Source: Saccharina japonica (Eukaryota > Sar > Phaeophyceae > Laminariales > Laminariaceae). From it: a DNA stretch of 64,000 nucleotides. Of the stretch, positions 33,101-44,576 are shown piece by piece. The position numbers and the translations under genes were made by a program. The DNA is taken from contig MEHQ01003486.1 of assembly GCA_008828725.1 (NCBI GenBank), positions 62,001 to 126,000 of the forward strand, given 5' to 3'. Positions within the stretch are counted from its first letter, which is position 1, and every line of letters begins with the position of its first letter. The notes beneath the pieces are model-generated. The model made no database searches. It saw only the letters and a program-made list of their open reading frames with translations, and was not told the origin of the DNA.

Positions 33101-33103
33101 TTG
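33003..33103 (+). repeat. 48-bp tandem repeat
   Basis: Two identical 48-bp units, each starting CCTTGCGACACCCCCGGG and ending CATCCCGAAGGCGAA, followed by the first bases of a third. Identity suggests a recent duplication. Confidence 0.9.
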
Positions 33104-33117
33104 GAAAAGCATCTTTG

Positions 33118-33186
33118 AAAATATAAGCAAAGGGTCAACATGCCCGATTTTAGATTTGAAGGATCGAGTTCGATCCTTGGCGATGA
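33118..33186 (+). other. tRNA-like (A-box/B-box) block in R1 copy C
   Basis: TAAGCAAAGGG and, 44 nt later, GAGTTCGATCC repeat the tRNA-like promoter layout of R1, followed within about 15 nt by a run of eight T. The A box is weaker than in copies A and B. Confidence 0.45.
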
Positions 33187-33811
33187 CCACGTACAATGTT
33201 TTTTTTGTTTTCCTACTTATATTGTTTTGTACGTAACCCAGACCCCGCATATTTAAGACAAGACAGCACGCCAAAACAAAGTGGATTTGTTGGGCAAGTG
33301 CCATTACAGGTGTGGTCAAGAGTTCCAGCCCCTTCTTCGGTGCATCCTTTTCTACTTCTTCTGGAAATATTATGCCACCATTACTGTACGAGTACTGTGT
33401 CCCGTGTGTCACGCGTGCGTACGGTGTGTGCCGTGTGTCATATATATATATATATAGATGCGTGTGTGTGCAGCGGGTCACGCTTGGCGTATTTTTAAAC
33501 CTTTTTTTGTCGGGAGTCCTCTGTCGTTTTTTTGCGGGATAGACCTTCCTTACCTTGAGCGCCGCAACAATTTAGTATTGTTATTAAACAATTTAATATT
33601 GTTATTATTATATTTGTTGGTGACAAATATGCTTGGCGAGATCATTAACAAATATCTCTAAGAACAATCGAGTCAATACTAATACGAACGGTTCCACCAT
33701 ATTTATGAGTTATTTTATCCCCAAAAATGCAGGTGTAGTTCTAAAAAGGGTCTAAATTTATGAACACCGTATTAAAAATGTACGATTAACAATTATACAA
33801 GAATACAAAGG

Positions 33812-34290
33812 TATATTCGGTAGGGTACGTACCGAAGTATACCGGGGGTGTTTTCTCGGTAAATACCTGTACCCGACCCTTCGTCAAGTTCGGTATGGCC
33901 TCGATACCGGTACCCGACACTTCGGTAAGTTCGGTATTTTTTCAATACCGTACCCGACACTTCGTTAAGTTCGGTATGTCCCCTTAAATATACCCCACGT
34001 ACCGGTATACCCTCGACCGCAATACCGGGGGTACCGATATTTGTTCGGTACAGGGCTCGATATACTACCGAACAGTTCGGTAAGTTCGCTGCTTTTTCAA
34101 TACGGGTACCCGACACTTCGGTAAGTTCGGTATTGTTTCGCTACCGGTACCCGACACTTCGGTAAGTTCGGCACATCTCCAATACCGGTACCCGACACCT
34201 CGGTAAGTTCGGTACGCCTACCCGAGTATACCCCGGGTACCGGTATACCCTTGACGACAATACCGGCGGTGATCGGTGCGGTCTCGATAC
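33812..34290. repeat. TTCGGTA/CCGGTACC repeat array, left
   Basis: About seven diverged units with the core TACCCGACACTTCGG followed by AAGTTCGGTA. The GGTACC and TACCGGTA words are self-complementary, so single strands could fold extensively. Confidence 0.75.
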
Positions 34291-34299
34291 TTGGGAATT

Positions 34300-35050
34300 G
34301 GGTATGTATGCAATACGGACACACATTATGCATTTGTTTGTGGCAGCGGCAGTCTTCTCTAGAAGATTAACGTATCTGGTCCTTGGCTCTGGAGTGACAC
34401 AACGCACTCATACCACACCTACTATGAATGGCTGTAGACACAAAACAACAACCATCGAGAGTACGGAGCGAAAGGATAGCTGATCATATCTCTAACTCAC
34501 AATCTTGGGGTTTGAGGTGCCGCCGAGGTGGTTCTACGGCACGCTCTGCACAAACTTCGTGTGGTAGGAGAAGCGTCGACTGCTCGCCTGAGAAACATCT
34601 CGTATCATGCATCCTCTATGATATACGGATATGAATGCGACATCTCGAACCCATCGCTTCTCTAATTATATTAAAACACTGATGTACCAGCAGTATCGGC
34701 AGCAGCACAACGCGAGGTCACCGACGATCTAAACCGTATGCCGAGCTTCGAAGTTGGGAGGTTAGGGTTTAAAACGGGCTTCAAGCGTAGCACTCGATGG
34801 CAGTGGGACGCGTGGACTGTACCAAATATATTGCAAATATACAGTAGAGCCCACAGCAGCAGCACATTGCCCAGCTTGGAGCTGCTGCTTCTGCCCCTCT
34901 GCTGCTGTGTTTGTAATGTTTTGCTGGGGCTGAGGCTGCTGCTAACCTTACTGCCGCTTGCTACATGGTTGGGGTGGGGGCGGCGGCATTGCCGTTTTGT
35001 CCGCCGTTGCCGCCGCAATCTGTTTGCTGTTTGTATATACGAGTACTCAT
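34300..35050. other. Spacer between TTCGGTA arrays, no gene supported
   Basis: Contains CAG/CTG-rich words near 34855-34960 and short frames on both strands. No domain is seen. Confidence 0.3.
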
Positions 35051-35057
35051 CTATTTA

Positions 35058-35420
35058 GGGTATATTCGGTAGGGTACGTACCGAAGTGTACCGGGGCTTT
35101 GTTCTCGGTAAATACCGGTACCCGACACTTCGTAAGTTCGGTATTGTTTCCATACCGGTACCCGACACTTCGGTAAGTTTGGTATTTTTTCAATACCGGT
35201 ACCCGACACTTCGGTAAGTTCGGTACGCTCATCCAAATATACCCCAGATACCGGTATATCCTCGGCCACAATATCGGGGGTACCGGAATTTTCTCGGTAG
35301 TGTGCCCCTACCGGACACTTCGGTAAGTTCGGTACTTTTTCAATACCGGTACCCGACACTTCGGCAACTTCGGTACGCCCAACAAATATACCCCCGGTAC
35401 CGGTACACCCTACCGAACTT
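35058..35420. repeat. TTCGGTA/CCGGTACC repeat array, right
   Basis: About six units of the same family, in the same orientation as the left array, closing with the complement of TTCGGTAGGGT. Confidence 0.75.
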
Positions 35421-35535
35421 GCCTTTGCAATGTTATATGCGTAAGATACAATATCGCATGCTGTTGTATTAATAGTAGGTTTTCGTTTCGTCCTTGCGCC
35501 ACTCCCCTAGGCATGTCCCGGTGGGGAACCTTGTA

Positions 35536-35950
35536 AGTTGTATACAACCCATGTGCAGCAGCAACAACAGCAGCAGCAGTGCCTTTGTTTAACACGTACG
35601 TACAGCAGTATTTTGACTTCATTTTGGTATAGGGGTTAGATCCCGGGCGGGAAAGGCCTCCGAATACGCTGTGAATCCCTCCCATCCCGCCGATCCGCCC
35701 CGTTCCAGGGGGCGGAGCGAGGAGTCCCCGGGAGGCCGCCTTCCCCCGCCCCCCGTTCGCTGAGTTCGGCCCGGCGCCCCGTTCTCTCGGCGGGGTCTCC
35801 GAGGGCTGACGCGCGGGGCGCCACGGGCGCTGGTGAGGTGCCGATCAGGGTCGGGTGGCGGGCGGTAGAGCCAGTTTCCCGCGGGGCATACCGAAGCCGG
35901 CATAGTCGTGAATAGTCATTCGGACGTCACCACTACTACCGAAGGGTAAC
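35536..35950 (-). repeat. R2 repeat, 5' part with GC-rich block
   Basis: Matches 9880-10290 over its length (CATGTGCAGCAGCAACAACAG, GGTTAGATCCCGGGCGGG, GAGCCAGTTTCCCGCGG). It abuts the R1 copy C hairpin directly. Confidence 0.65.
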
Positions 35951-35959
35951 AAATAATAG

Positions 35960-36809
35960 GATGTCATGGTGGGGCCGGTATAATCGCGGCCAAAAGCAAA
36001 AATGCCTAACAATAATGAGGCGCCCGAGCGCGAAGCGCGAGCATTTTCCTCTTGGGTTTTCAAGGGAAAAAAGGCTCTTTATAGAGGATTGCGTTCTGCG
36101 TAGAAACCCATGTAGTGTGGTCCTTTGATACTTCTTCTGTTTGCTTATTTACCCCAGTCAACATCGACCTTTGTACACCGCATTCAACGTACACGGCACG
36201 AACGCCAGTCCCGCCGGACTCTGTGCACGCGCACATTTCGACGAAGTCTTCCCGGGCTGTATCGCTGCAACTCGTTCAGAGTTGGTCGAGCTAGGTGTGG
36301 CAACGTGTGTGTTTACAGGCCCATGTCTTTTTTTTTATTCCGGGTCGTAAAATATCATAACGCTTTTTTTTCGTTTTTTTAATACAGAAAAAATATAAGT
36401 AAACCATTATTATGCCGAACGATACGCCCAGGCGTGGGAACGTTGAGTTCAAGCGTCAGACTGACAAGCCGAGCGTACAGTGACGCTGACCCTGGCCTCG
36501 TGTGTCCTACTGCTGCTGCCGTTACTCATGTTCCGTTGTTGTTGCTGTGGCCGCCACAGCTGCTGCTGCTGCTGCTGTATGTTGACGGTTTTGTGGGCCA
36601 TGCACATGGCTGAATCGTGTTCTTTTTTTTTATTCGGAACATAACATCGTCGTAACGTTTTTTTTTGTCTTTTTTTGAAAAGTAGGCAGATTATTATGTC
36701 TGATAACAGCAACAGTTTGGCCGTGTCGTTGAGACATCATGTAGGTGGTATTGTAAGGCCCGCCCTCCTACTGATGAGGGGGCGGAGAAGCTCTGCTGTA
36801 GATGTCGTA

Positions 36810-36850
<41 letters not shown>

Positions 36851-38340
36851 CTTGCTACGAGATTATCGGTTGATGGACACTGCACTTTGTTTCGTTTTCA
36901 AATTATGCCGAATATCAATATCGCGTTGGGGAACCAAGAGACACAGCAAATTGAACATACGAGTACAGAGGATTCAAGTGTAAGACCGACACATCGAGCG
37001 TGCAGCAACGCTTTACCCCAGCCTCATGTATCCTTCTGTCCTACTGTTGCCGTTGTTGCTGCTGTTCCTCTGCTGCTGCTCCTGCGGCCGGCACAGTTGT
37101 GCTGCTTCGTAAGAGCAGAACACCGGTGAGTTGACCACCACCGAGTTGGCGTCGGCAGAGTAGATAGAGCAGAAGCGACCGCAGGACAAGCAGCGGTGAT
37201 CGCAGCAAGCCACATGGCCGTGTGACGAAAGGCTAAACCAAAATGCATTTTCCCCAGATAGGGGCTTCCACGAACGTTGCAAAGTGGAAATCAGAGGGGT
37301 ACCGTATAATCATCCCCGGCAAACATAAAAATGGTCTACAAATTTCAAATTTCGAAAGATCACGGAATTGTGTCATACGCACACGTTGAGGAATTTCAAG
37401 TTTCCATGTCATATGAAGACGGAGCAGTTGCGAGTCTGCAGGAGACTGTGGTCACACACAGCACACAGCACATGCCACACAACGCACAGCAAACACACAC
37501 AGCACACGTCACACACAGCACACACAGCACACAGCGCCAACACTGCGGGACACTGTGGTAACACAAAACACACAGCACAGCACAAACACAGCGAAAAGCA
37601 CACACGAACAACACACATCACATACAGCACTATGGGGAATCGGTGCTGGTGGGAATTCGCTGGTACACGGGTGGGTTGCTACCGCTCAAAACCACTATTA
37701 TGGGGAACCGGTGCTGGCCGGGCTGCGCTGGCATACTAGTGGGAGCAACAAAAATGTGTTTCGGGTGATTTAAAACAAAATTCCAAGCCCGTTACGAAAC
37801 CCTCGATCTCCCAGCTGTTGTTGTTGTTGTTGTTTTTTTTTTTTTGTTAATTGTAATTCCACGTCCTACGCTGAAAACTAAATTTCGGCCTCCTTGGTGC
37901 TGAACCTATATACTAGATGATGCGTGGCTAAAACATACATCGCGGATCGAAATATCTTGGGTATCTCTTCAGTGGCGATGGTTAAGGTACTTCCCTGCCG
38001 TGTGAACATGCCTGTGGTAAAACACGTGCAACTCGCTACGTAACGAGGCGCTATGCAGATTCAATACTTCGATCACAAGGGCAACATTGAACATCACCAA
38101 CGACCTGGAATTCGATAGGGTTCCCGAGTAATAGGCTATTGGCGAGCTTCTCACTCTAAGATAGTATAGCTGTCGCTAGGAACTCGCGCAGCAGGATACT
38201 AGTAACTGTCGTCAACTTGTGTGCATTGGTGGGGAAAAAAACAGGAAAAAACGTCGACGACGTGCCCCGAGAACCGAGAACCCCCTCTGCCCTCTCTTCA
38301 GGCGGCACACGAGCATGATGGCGCAGGCCATGGCAATGAG
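35960..38340. other. Mixed low-complexity sequence, no gene supported
   Basis: Includes GTAGTA microsatellite at 36812-36843, CTG/CCG-rich stretches near 36510-36580 and 37040-37110, a CACACAGCA-rich tract at 37450-37620 and T-runs near 36330, 36650 and 37830. The long Cys-rich minus frames at 37400-37630 come from that tract. A local hairpin (CCGCCCTC/GAGGGGGCGG) lies at 36762-36788. Confidence 0.35.
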
Positions 38341-38349
38341 GATCTACTC

Positions 38350-38663
38350 CACTTGCGGGGGTCTGAAATTACTTGGTTTTTGTATAGTGGGCTATAAATG
38401 ACTTGATTTTTGTATGAGGGATCTGATATGACTTGGTTTTTTATATTGGGCTAGAGAAGACTTGATTTTTGTATGGGGGCTCTGAAATGACTTGCTTTTT
38501 GTATAGGGGGTCTGAAATGACTTGATTTTTGTATGGGGGGTCTAAAATGACTTGAATTGTGTATGTGGGGTCTGAAATGACTTGGTTTTTGTATAGGGGG
38601 TCTGAAATGACTTGTTTTTTGTATGGGGGGTCTGAAATGACTTGATTTTTGTATGGGGGGTCT
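38350..38663 (+). repeat. 31-bp minisatellite
   Basis: About ten head-to-tail units of about 31 bp with consensus GGGGTCTGAAATGACTTG followed by TTTTTGTATG. The first units are more diverged than the last, as if the array grew at its right end. It ends at an unresolved base (38664). The reverse frame encodes a SHFRPPIQK repeat, an artefact of the period. Confidence 0.92.
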
Positions 38664-38707
38664 NGCCGAGCCTACCAGGGCAACGTGAAACCCGCTTTTT
38701 CTGTAAA

Positions 38708-39445
38708 AACGCCCCGCCTTCGCCACACCCTGTAGCCCTATCGCTATACATAACGGACAATCACGATCCCTTCANCCTTGATGGGTTTCGAAGAGGGCAC
38801 ATGCAGCAAGAGCACACACGCACGCCACAAGGAGGGCATCGATTGGACGACACGTCGAGCATACTTCGAACATGCGCTCATACAACAGCAGCACAGCGTG
38901 ACACCGTTGGGGCATATCTGTGATTGTGCAGCAGGGTGGCCTGACGTGTGTGTATCATGGCATACTGCTACATCGCCAAGTCTGCGTGGATACGTACGTG
39001 TTTATCTCCCCGCGCAACACTGGTTTCCGTTTGCACACACTGCTGTACTCGTAGACTATACCTCTCGAAATACAAGCACGTACGTGTTGAAGTATACCAG
39101 GTACGTATCATGCATACTCTTCGTACGTACCAGGTCGTGATACAGCAGCGAGAACAGCAGCAGTACTCGTGATCCTACGCTGCTGCTGCTTGCTGCTGTG
39201 TAGTATCATACGTCTACACACAGGACGTGGGGCTCGCGTGCTGGTGCAGCGCATGTCGGTGGGTGCTCGAAACGACCGCACTCTTTCGTATATACGATGG
39301 TCGGATTTTTTCAAGTACCACTCTGTTCGGAAATGTAAAGTTCCAAAAGTCACCACATTTCCGGCCAGAATGATATGGTCACACGCACGCAACACTCTGT
39401 TATGTGCCTGCATGCTTGGTATATATCTACGGGCCAAATACTAGG
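38708..39445 (+). repeat. R4 repeat, additional copy
   Basis: Matches 4124-4650 (first R4 unit) closely and then continues with a match to 5220-5510, so the second unit seen at 4.7 kb is absent here. An unresolved base lies at 38775. Confidence 0.7.
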
Positions 39446-40290
39446 ATACACCAACAATGGCAGCGGCAGTTAGTGTGAGTACAGGTACTCAAGGTTCGAC
39501 TCGAAGCTTGCAACAGTTTCTTCTTTGTATGCGTAGCGTGGAATACACGCCAGGTGTCGGGTTCCAGACTTGACGACAAGTCTGGTCCGTGAGAGTTGTG
39601 AGAGATGCGGGCGACGCATCCCATCATACACCAGATGTCTCGGGTCAATATTACCAATCATAGTTCGTCCGTAGACGAAGGATTGTACCGAGATCTTACT
39701 GATGAGATCATAGGAGATCTGACGTCACAGTTTGTACGATGAGAGACGGAGATCTCATGACGTGAGAATTGGTGATACCTGCTTGGGAGATCCTTACGGT
39801 GATCTCCGGATATGTGCAGGTTGGACGAGGCATGGCTCCCACACCCACCCCCAATGTTTGAACGCCTCATACTGGAAAACCCAGTATGCTTTCGAACATT
39901 CTTTGGAAAGAGACAGGTCACGATTTNTCTACCAATTTTAAGTCATTGTACGGCAGTAGTTGATGTATAAACTTACTACTTGTCAATCAAGTAATCATGT
40001 CACCCCTTGCGTAGTGAAAACCACGGGCTTGTATGAGCATAATCAAATTTCAACAAAGTGTTATTACAGACGGCATAGTAGCACCAATAGGAGCACCAAT
40101 AGGACAGTGTTGCTGCTTGCTGCTTTATTTGTGAGTTTGCAACGGACAGAGACTCGCGTGTGCTCGTGAGCCAGGCGCTCGGGGCTCGCGTACCCTCTGG
40201 CTTCGTTCCCTCGTTTTTAGCGAATTTCGAGTCTCTTTTCTGATACGATAACGGGTGTTTTTCATGGTGATCTGGTTTCTGTTTTTGTTT
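39446..40290. other. No gene supported; local hairpin
   Basis: GAGATC words recur from 39690 to 39800. A hairpin at about 39853-39902 pairs CATACTGG with CCAGTATG and AATGTTTGAA with TTCGAACATT. An unresolved base lies at 39927. Confidence 0.35.
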
Positions 40291-40296
40291 TTGCAT

Positions 40297-41084
40297 AATA
40301 ACCAAAAACGGGTACACCCGCTCCGGTTGGAGTCAAAAACGGGTACATCATGGAATCGAGTCAAAACAACACATTCCACGAGCCATCACGGGACAGATTG
40401 GCCAAAACCACATTGTGCCCGTTTCTGAGGGATAGTAGTGACAACCAGGCACACTTGTCGGCGCCCAACTATACACTTAAAACGTGTCCACATTATGTTT
40501 GGAGGGCTCAGGTCCGGGTGGGATCGAAAGCAGGGCCGGGGGTCAGGGGTATTTAGAGGCCGAGGGTTCTGGCGGCAAACATATATGTGTGTTTTACTTG
40601 GTCTCAGCGTCTAGCTGAAATTCACCCTATACTACAGCAAAGCAGTCGTATTACAGTAAAAACACATACCAGGTATGTTGATACTGCTGGGCATACATAC
40701 GACAGCATATCATACACATATATAGGCGGATGGTCGTATATCAATCTGAAGAAGTACGTGCCCACATGCGTAAAATGGTTTAATAGAGTTCAAGTGAAAT
40801 GTGAAAAGGCTTGGAAGAAAATAAAACAACGAAAGAGCGGGCGCAGACGCAGTGGAGAGCGAGGCACACTGTAGGCAAGTGGTTTAAGCAAAGTTAATAA
40901 CAAAAAACGGTTGAAAGCCAAGCAAAATAGACATTTACAGTTGTACCCGGGACATTATCTCTCAAATATGGGTAATATTTTGTTTTGGCCAATCGCGTGG
41001 CTCGCTGGGTGTGTTTTTTACTTGGTTCCAGGGTGTGCCCGTTTTTGAGTGAAAGCCGACCGGGTATACCCGTTTTTGGTTATT
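40297..41084. mobile_element. DNA element with long (about 120-bp) inverted ends
   Basis: AATAACCAAAAACGGGTA at 40297 is mirrored at 41084, and the inverted match continues inward through CAAAAACGGG, CCTGGAA-like, CACGAGCCA and GATTGGCCAAAAC. The arms are diverged, so the element is old. No target duplication is evident. Long diverged TIRs are typical of Mutator-like elements, but this assignment is a guess. It encloses one small ORF at 40587-40874. Confidence 0.6.
40587..40874 (+). CDS. Small basic ORF inside the long-TIR element
   Basis: Ninety-five codons from ATG: MCFTWSQRLAEIHPILQQ at the start, a Tyr-rich middle (YDSISYTYIGGWSYINLKKY) and a strongly basic C-terminus (KIKQRKSGRRRSGERG). 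I do not recognise it. It may be a chance frame or a fragment carried by the element. No signal peptide or membrane segment is evident. Confidence 0.25.
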   Translation: MCFTWSQRLAEIHPILQQSSRITVKTHTRYVDTAGHTYDSISYTYIGGWSYINLKKYVPTCVKWFNRVQVKCEKAWKKIKQRKSGRRRSGERGTL

Positions 41085-41220
41085 ACCCTTTTGGTTTTGG
41101 TCAACTTGGGTGAACGGCGATTTTTTTCGTATAAAATCACGCAAAACACGATAGCACGTATCACATCGAGATCACATATTATACAAAAGTGTTTTTTAGA
41201 TTTGGTATACAGCAGATACG

Positions 41221-41700
41221 TATATGTATAGTTATGTTTGTGAAATTTTCGCACTTTTCGCAACTTTTCTCTTCGTACGAGCACTTTTCGGCAAAACGCT
41301 GAGTGCTCCAACACAGCAAGCCCGCCCGGACACATTGGTCGAGGTTTTGAGCTCGATCCGAGCTCTGTGGCTCGCGTGGCGGGCGCTCGAAGTTTTTTTT
41401 CCCGCGGGAGTGGATAAGCGGATTTCCCGGGTTCTCAGCATGAGGCCGTGTTTCGTACGTATGTGCCAGTAAATAACGACGATCTGTTTTTAGATGTTGT
41501 CTGTTTTTTGCTCTCTCACATGCACACAGGCCAGAAACATGTACCAGATACCAGTAGACAACAGACAACATGCACAGAGCACGGCGTTACAGCGTTGCCG
41601 CCAACACGAGTAGGGAACATCGTGCGTGAGTGGTACATCCATCTGGGCTGTACTGCTGCTGTAGGTAGTTGTTTTATCGAAGGCTGCTGTCTGTAGTCCG
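41221..41700 (+). repeat. R1 head, partial copy D
   Basis: Begins TATATGTATAGTTATGTTTG and matches the first about 480 bp of R1, including CACATTGGTCGAGG, GCGGGAGTGGATAAG and the CACGAGTAGGGAACATCG region, then stops. The preceding 80 bp resembles 42640-42715. Confidence 0.75.
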
Positions 41701-41704
41701 CCAC

Positions 41705-42700
41705 CTATCTTGCATTATTTGCTGTTGTGCTGTGTGTTATGGGTACTTTGACCATTGGGCCGTTTTTCGTATCGGCAATATTGGTGTTGCCGGTCAGAAC
41801 TCCATCAAACTTTTAGAAATCAGATAAAATGCAAAACAGAACACAAACAATGCGAACACAGCAGCAGCAGGCTACATCATGTGGTTCATCCTAGGCAGTA
41901 GGGTGACTTCCACGTATCGGAGGCTATGAGCTTCACGTCTCCTACCTCTCTTCCTCGCTGGCCTGTAAACGGTCACGCACGGACACGCTAAAAAAACTCT
42001 CTTAATTTGAGTGCGTATCTGTTTGAAGTGGTCAGTTCGAGACTTCGGGTCCATATTAGGGGATTAGAAATTGCTTTGTCATGGGCCTGAAGTGAATGAC
42101 TCCTCTCTAACCCCACTGCTGTCGAAAGACGCTATGAATGTTTCCAGTATTTAGTGTGTAAGTGTATCCAGCGCCTTAGCCTATATCGACTGTGGATCTG
42201 CTGCACAGTTAGGAGCAGCACCACCAGCAAGCAGTGTGTTGTTGGACCTGTGGCAGCATGCATGTACTACGCAACAGCAGAGACCCCCAGCACTACGTAC
42301 TGCGTTGNACTTTGTATTTAGTGTATTATTTTTCCCTGGGGTATTCTTCCACTCCAGAGCTTTTTGGAGCCTGTCCTGTGACCACGGACTACCCCTCATA
42401 ACAACAGATCGCATGGTCCGATAAAAAAAACACACACACAGTACTGTATAGTAGCACGCCACAGCAATACAGGGCGGACAAAACTACCGCACGCGCTTCA
42501 TGCTGTTTTATTGCTCTGCACTGCTCGTGTGCTGTGTGTGGTGTCTGGGTTACGCACGTACATAATACAAACATAAAACAAACCGAAGTGAAAAATAAAC
42601 CTTCGTTTCGGACCCAATGCAGACAAACATTACAAACCACGACTGCACGTATCATATCGAGATCATATATTATACAAGTGATTTTTAGATTTTGTATACA
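41705..42700. other. No gene supported
   Basis: Mixed sequence with CAGCAGCAG words and an unresolved base at 42308. 42640-42710 shares ATCGAGATCA(C/T)ATATTATAC and TTTTTAGATTT with 41170-41215, a short dispersed repeat. Confidence 0.3.
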
Positions 42701-42704
42701 CACG

Positions 42705-42765
42705 TATCATGGGTTTGTTGGTAGAGCATTTTACTGTAAGTAGGTAATCTGCGTACGATCTTCGA
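42705..42765 (+). other. tRNA-like 5' half (Tyr-GTA-like)
   Basis: GTTTGTTGGTAGAGC matches the D-arm consensus of tRNAs, and TTTTACTGTAAGTAGGT resembles an anticodon arm with loop CTGTAAG. No T-arm with GTTCRAAYC follows, so it is at most a truncated pseudo-tRNA or a repeat head. Confidence 0.3.
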
Positions 42766-43410
42766 CAAAAGTATAACTTAGCAGCTATTATTGCTGCTGT
42801 ATGTATAGAGTGCCTACACAAGAAGAATGGTGACCGTGCTGCAGCTGTACATTGTTTTTACCGCTGTTGCTGCTGCTGGATACTGGTGTATATTTACTGC
42901 TGCTGCACATATTGTTATGATATGCATAAAGTGACATTTTGCATACAGCAACCAACTGCAGCAGCAGTAACAACAGTGGAGCTGCTTGCTGTGTTGGCAA
43001 TGCTTGATGTATGCAAAATACAGCAGATATAGTATATGAGTGTCTTGCTGCTGCTTGCTGCAGGTACAAGAAGTGCCGCCTGCTGCACTGCTTGCCTTTA
43101 CTACTGCTGTTAAACAAAACTGTTTGTTGTGCTTTCCGCTCCTATTGTACTATAACTGTGCTTGCTGTAGGTACATGTATACGTACTGTTTGCTTGCCGT
43201 GGCACTTTAAAATATGATCAATCCTACGAGTATTGCGAAAACATACAAACACGAACCGTGACAAAAACAACTGGTACTTTCGCGAATACTGGCATTGGTC
43301 CAAAATTTCTACAGTGCTCGTACATACAATGTTTGCTACTTCTTACTGCTACTGTACACAGGGCTTGCTGTGCGTATACGTATACGCTGTCTGCTGTGGC
43401 ACCTAAGTAC

Positions 43411-43606
43411 TGTCATTCCTCACGAACAAAAACAATTAATTAAATCGTGACGAAAAAAGCTGACACTTTGGCGAATCTTGACATTTTGTTTTTTACAAAC
43501 TTCAGCAACATCGACGTCACGATTCGCGACAAAACGAGTTTTGTCTGGTGATGTACAACCCCAATTTATGGAATCAATGTTGCGTTTGTTAGGAAGAATC
43601 CTTTAA
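43411..43606. mobile_element. Decayed H1-like relic
   Basis: TCATTCCTCACGAACAAAAAC at the left and GCGTTTGTTAGGAAGAATCC at the right are approximately inverted and resemble H1 ends. The interior contains GTCACGATTCGCGACAAAA, similar to the H1 foldback. No intact duplication remains. Confidence 0.35.
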
Positions 43607-43686
43607 TTACGACTACGAGTACCGGTAATATTGGCGAGTGACCGCTATTTATGGCGAGTGATAGTTTTGTCCCTGTCGCATGCCAG

Positions 43687-43737
43687 CTTGCGTCACCCCA
43701 CGGGGACCACCCCACTCCCCGAAGGGGAGCCTTGTAT
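43687..43737 (+). other. 3'-terminal hairpin module of an otherwise lost element
   Basis: Reads CTTGCGTCACC, then CTCCCC-GAA-GGGGAG and CCTTGTAT. Its layout is that of R1/R2 3' ends, with a different stem sequence. It directly abuts the 5' start of an R1 head at 43736, so one element's end touches another's beginning. Confidence 0.55.
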
Positions 43738-43960
43738 GTATAGTTATGTTTGTGAAATTTTCGCACTTTTCGCAACTTTTCTCTTCGCGCGAGCGCTTTT
43801 CGGCAAAACGCTAAGTACCCCGACACGGGAGGCCCGGCCGGACACATTGGTCGAGGTTTGGGCTCGATCCGAGCTCTGTGGCTCGCGTGGCGCGCGCTCC
43901 AAGTTTTCTTTCCCGCGGGAGTGGATAAGACGATTTCCCGGGTTTCCCTGCGTGAGGACC
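43736..43960 (+). repeat. R1 head, partial copy E
   Basis: Matches the first 225 bp of R1 (TTCGCACTTTTCGCAACTTT, CGGCAAAACGCTAAG, GGATAAGACGATTTCCC). It shows the unoccupied H1 insertion site at GGATAAGACG. Similarity then fades, and CAG repeats follow at 44090-44112. Confidence 0.75.
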
Positions 43961-44576
43961 TGTTTTCGTTCAGTCGTACCTTTTTTGTGCGTTTCTTGCC
44001 GAGAGCACGGGGAGCACATACGAACAGCAGCAGCACCGCATAGAGCGTGTTACAAGCAGTACAGCCTCAACGTTACAACCCTGCCGCCCAGCAGCAGCAG
44101 CAGCAGCAGCAGCAGGCATTACACCATGCATGCGCGTTCCTCAGATCCGTGCTGTACCGTGACGAGTTGCTTTTGTCGAAGCCTGCGATTTTCCGAGTCA
44201 TGGAATCATACCTGCAGATAGGTGATCATGTACGAATCTCTCCGCTGTCCCGAAATGTAAGAAACTTTTTTTCATTAAAAACTATATATAAACTGTCGTT
44301 ACTTTTCCGGACAGAGTGATACAACACTGTGCGCCTCGAAGGCAGATCTGTGATGTGCTCTGTTGTTGCTACGAGTAGTTGTTTTCCTAGGAGCCAGCAA
44401 TCCGTCACCAAACGACACCACCACCACCACCCTTCTGCCCGCTGCTGCTGTTGATGCGCTCCATGTGGCATGCGTACGTGCCATCTGCATGCTGCATCCC
44501 GACGCATGCGATGATACCAGTGTTCCGGCGGTCTGGCTCCAAAAACAAGAACAATATTTCTAGCAAATATCACGTA

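Larger units (their letters stand above)
33810..35425. mobile_element. TTCGGTA-array foldback-like element
   Basis: Inserted in R1 copy C. The ends are inverted: GGTATATTCGGTAGGGT on the left and ACCCTACCGAACTTGCC on the right. Two arrays (33812-34290 and 35058-35420) consist of diverged copies of a unit of about 43 bp with the core CCGGTACCCGACACTTCGG. Between them lies about 750 bp of unrelated sequence. Both arrays begin with the same TTCGGTAGGGTACGTACCG phrase in the same direction, so this could be two related units flanking older DNA. Confidence 0.55.
29069..35535 (+). repeat. R1 repeat, copy C, expanded by nested insertions
   Basis: The R1 order (5' TGTATAGTTA head, R1 body, tRNA-like block at 33118, 3' hairpin ending CCTTGTA at 35535) is intact but spread over 6.5 kb. 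Interrupting blocks are H1 copy 2 (29274-30022), H2 (30143-30902), an unidentified 1.6-kb segment (about 31540-33100) and the TTCGGTA-array element (33810-35425). Sequence on each side of every block matches contiguous sequence in R1 copies A and B. Confidence 0.75.

Noticed and set aside
33003..33103. 48-bp tandem units as a CRISPR array
   Set aside because: Units are identical and contiguous with no spacers, and the DNA is eukaryotic.
37396..37630. Cys-rich minus-strand frames that look like small cysteine-rich peptides
   Set aside because: Produced by the CACACAGCA-rich tract; the pattern follows the repeat period, not a cysteine framework.
39690..39745. CTGATGA followed by GATC words as a hammerhead ribozyme
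   Set aside because: The conserved GAAA and the closing stem are missing.
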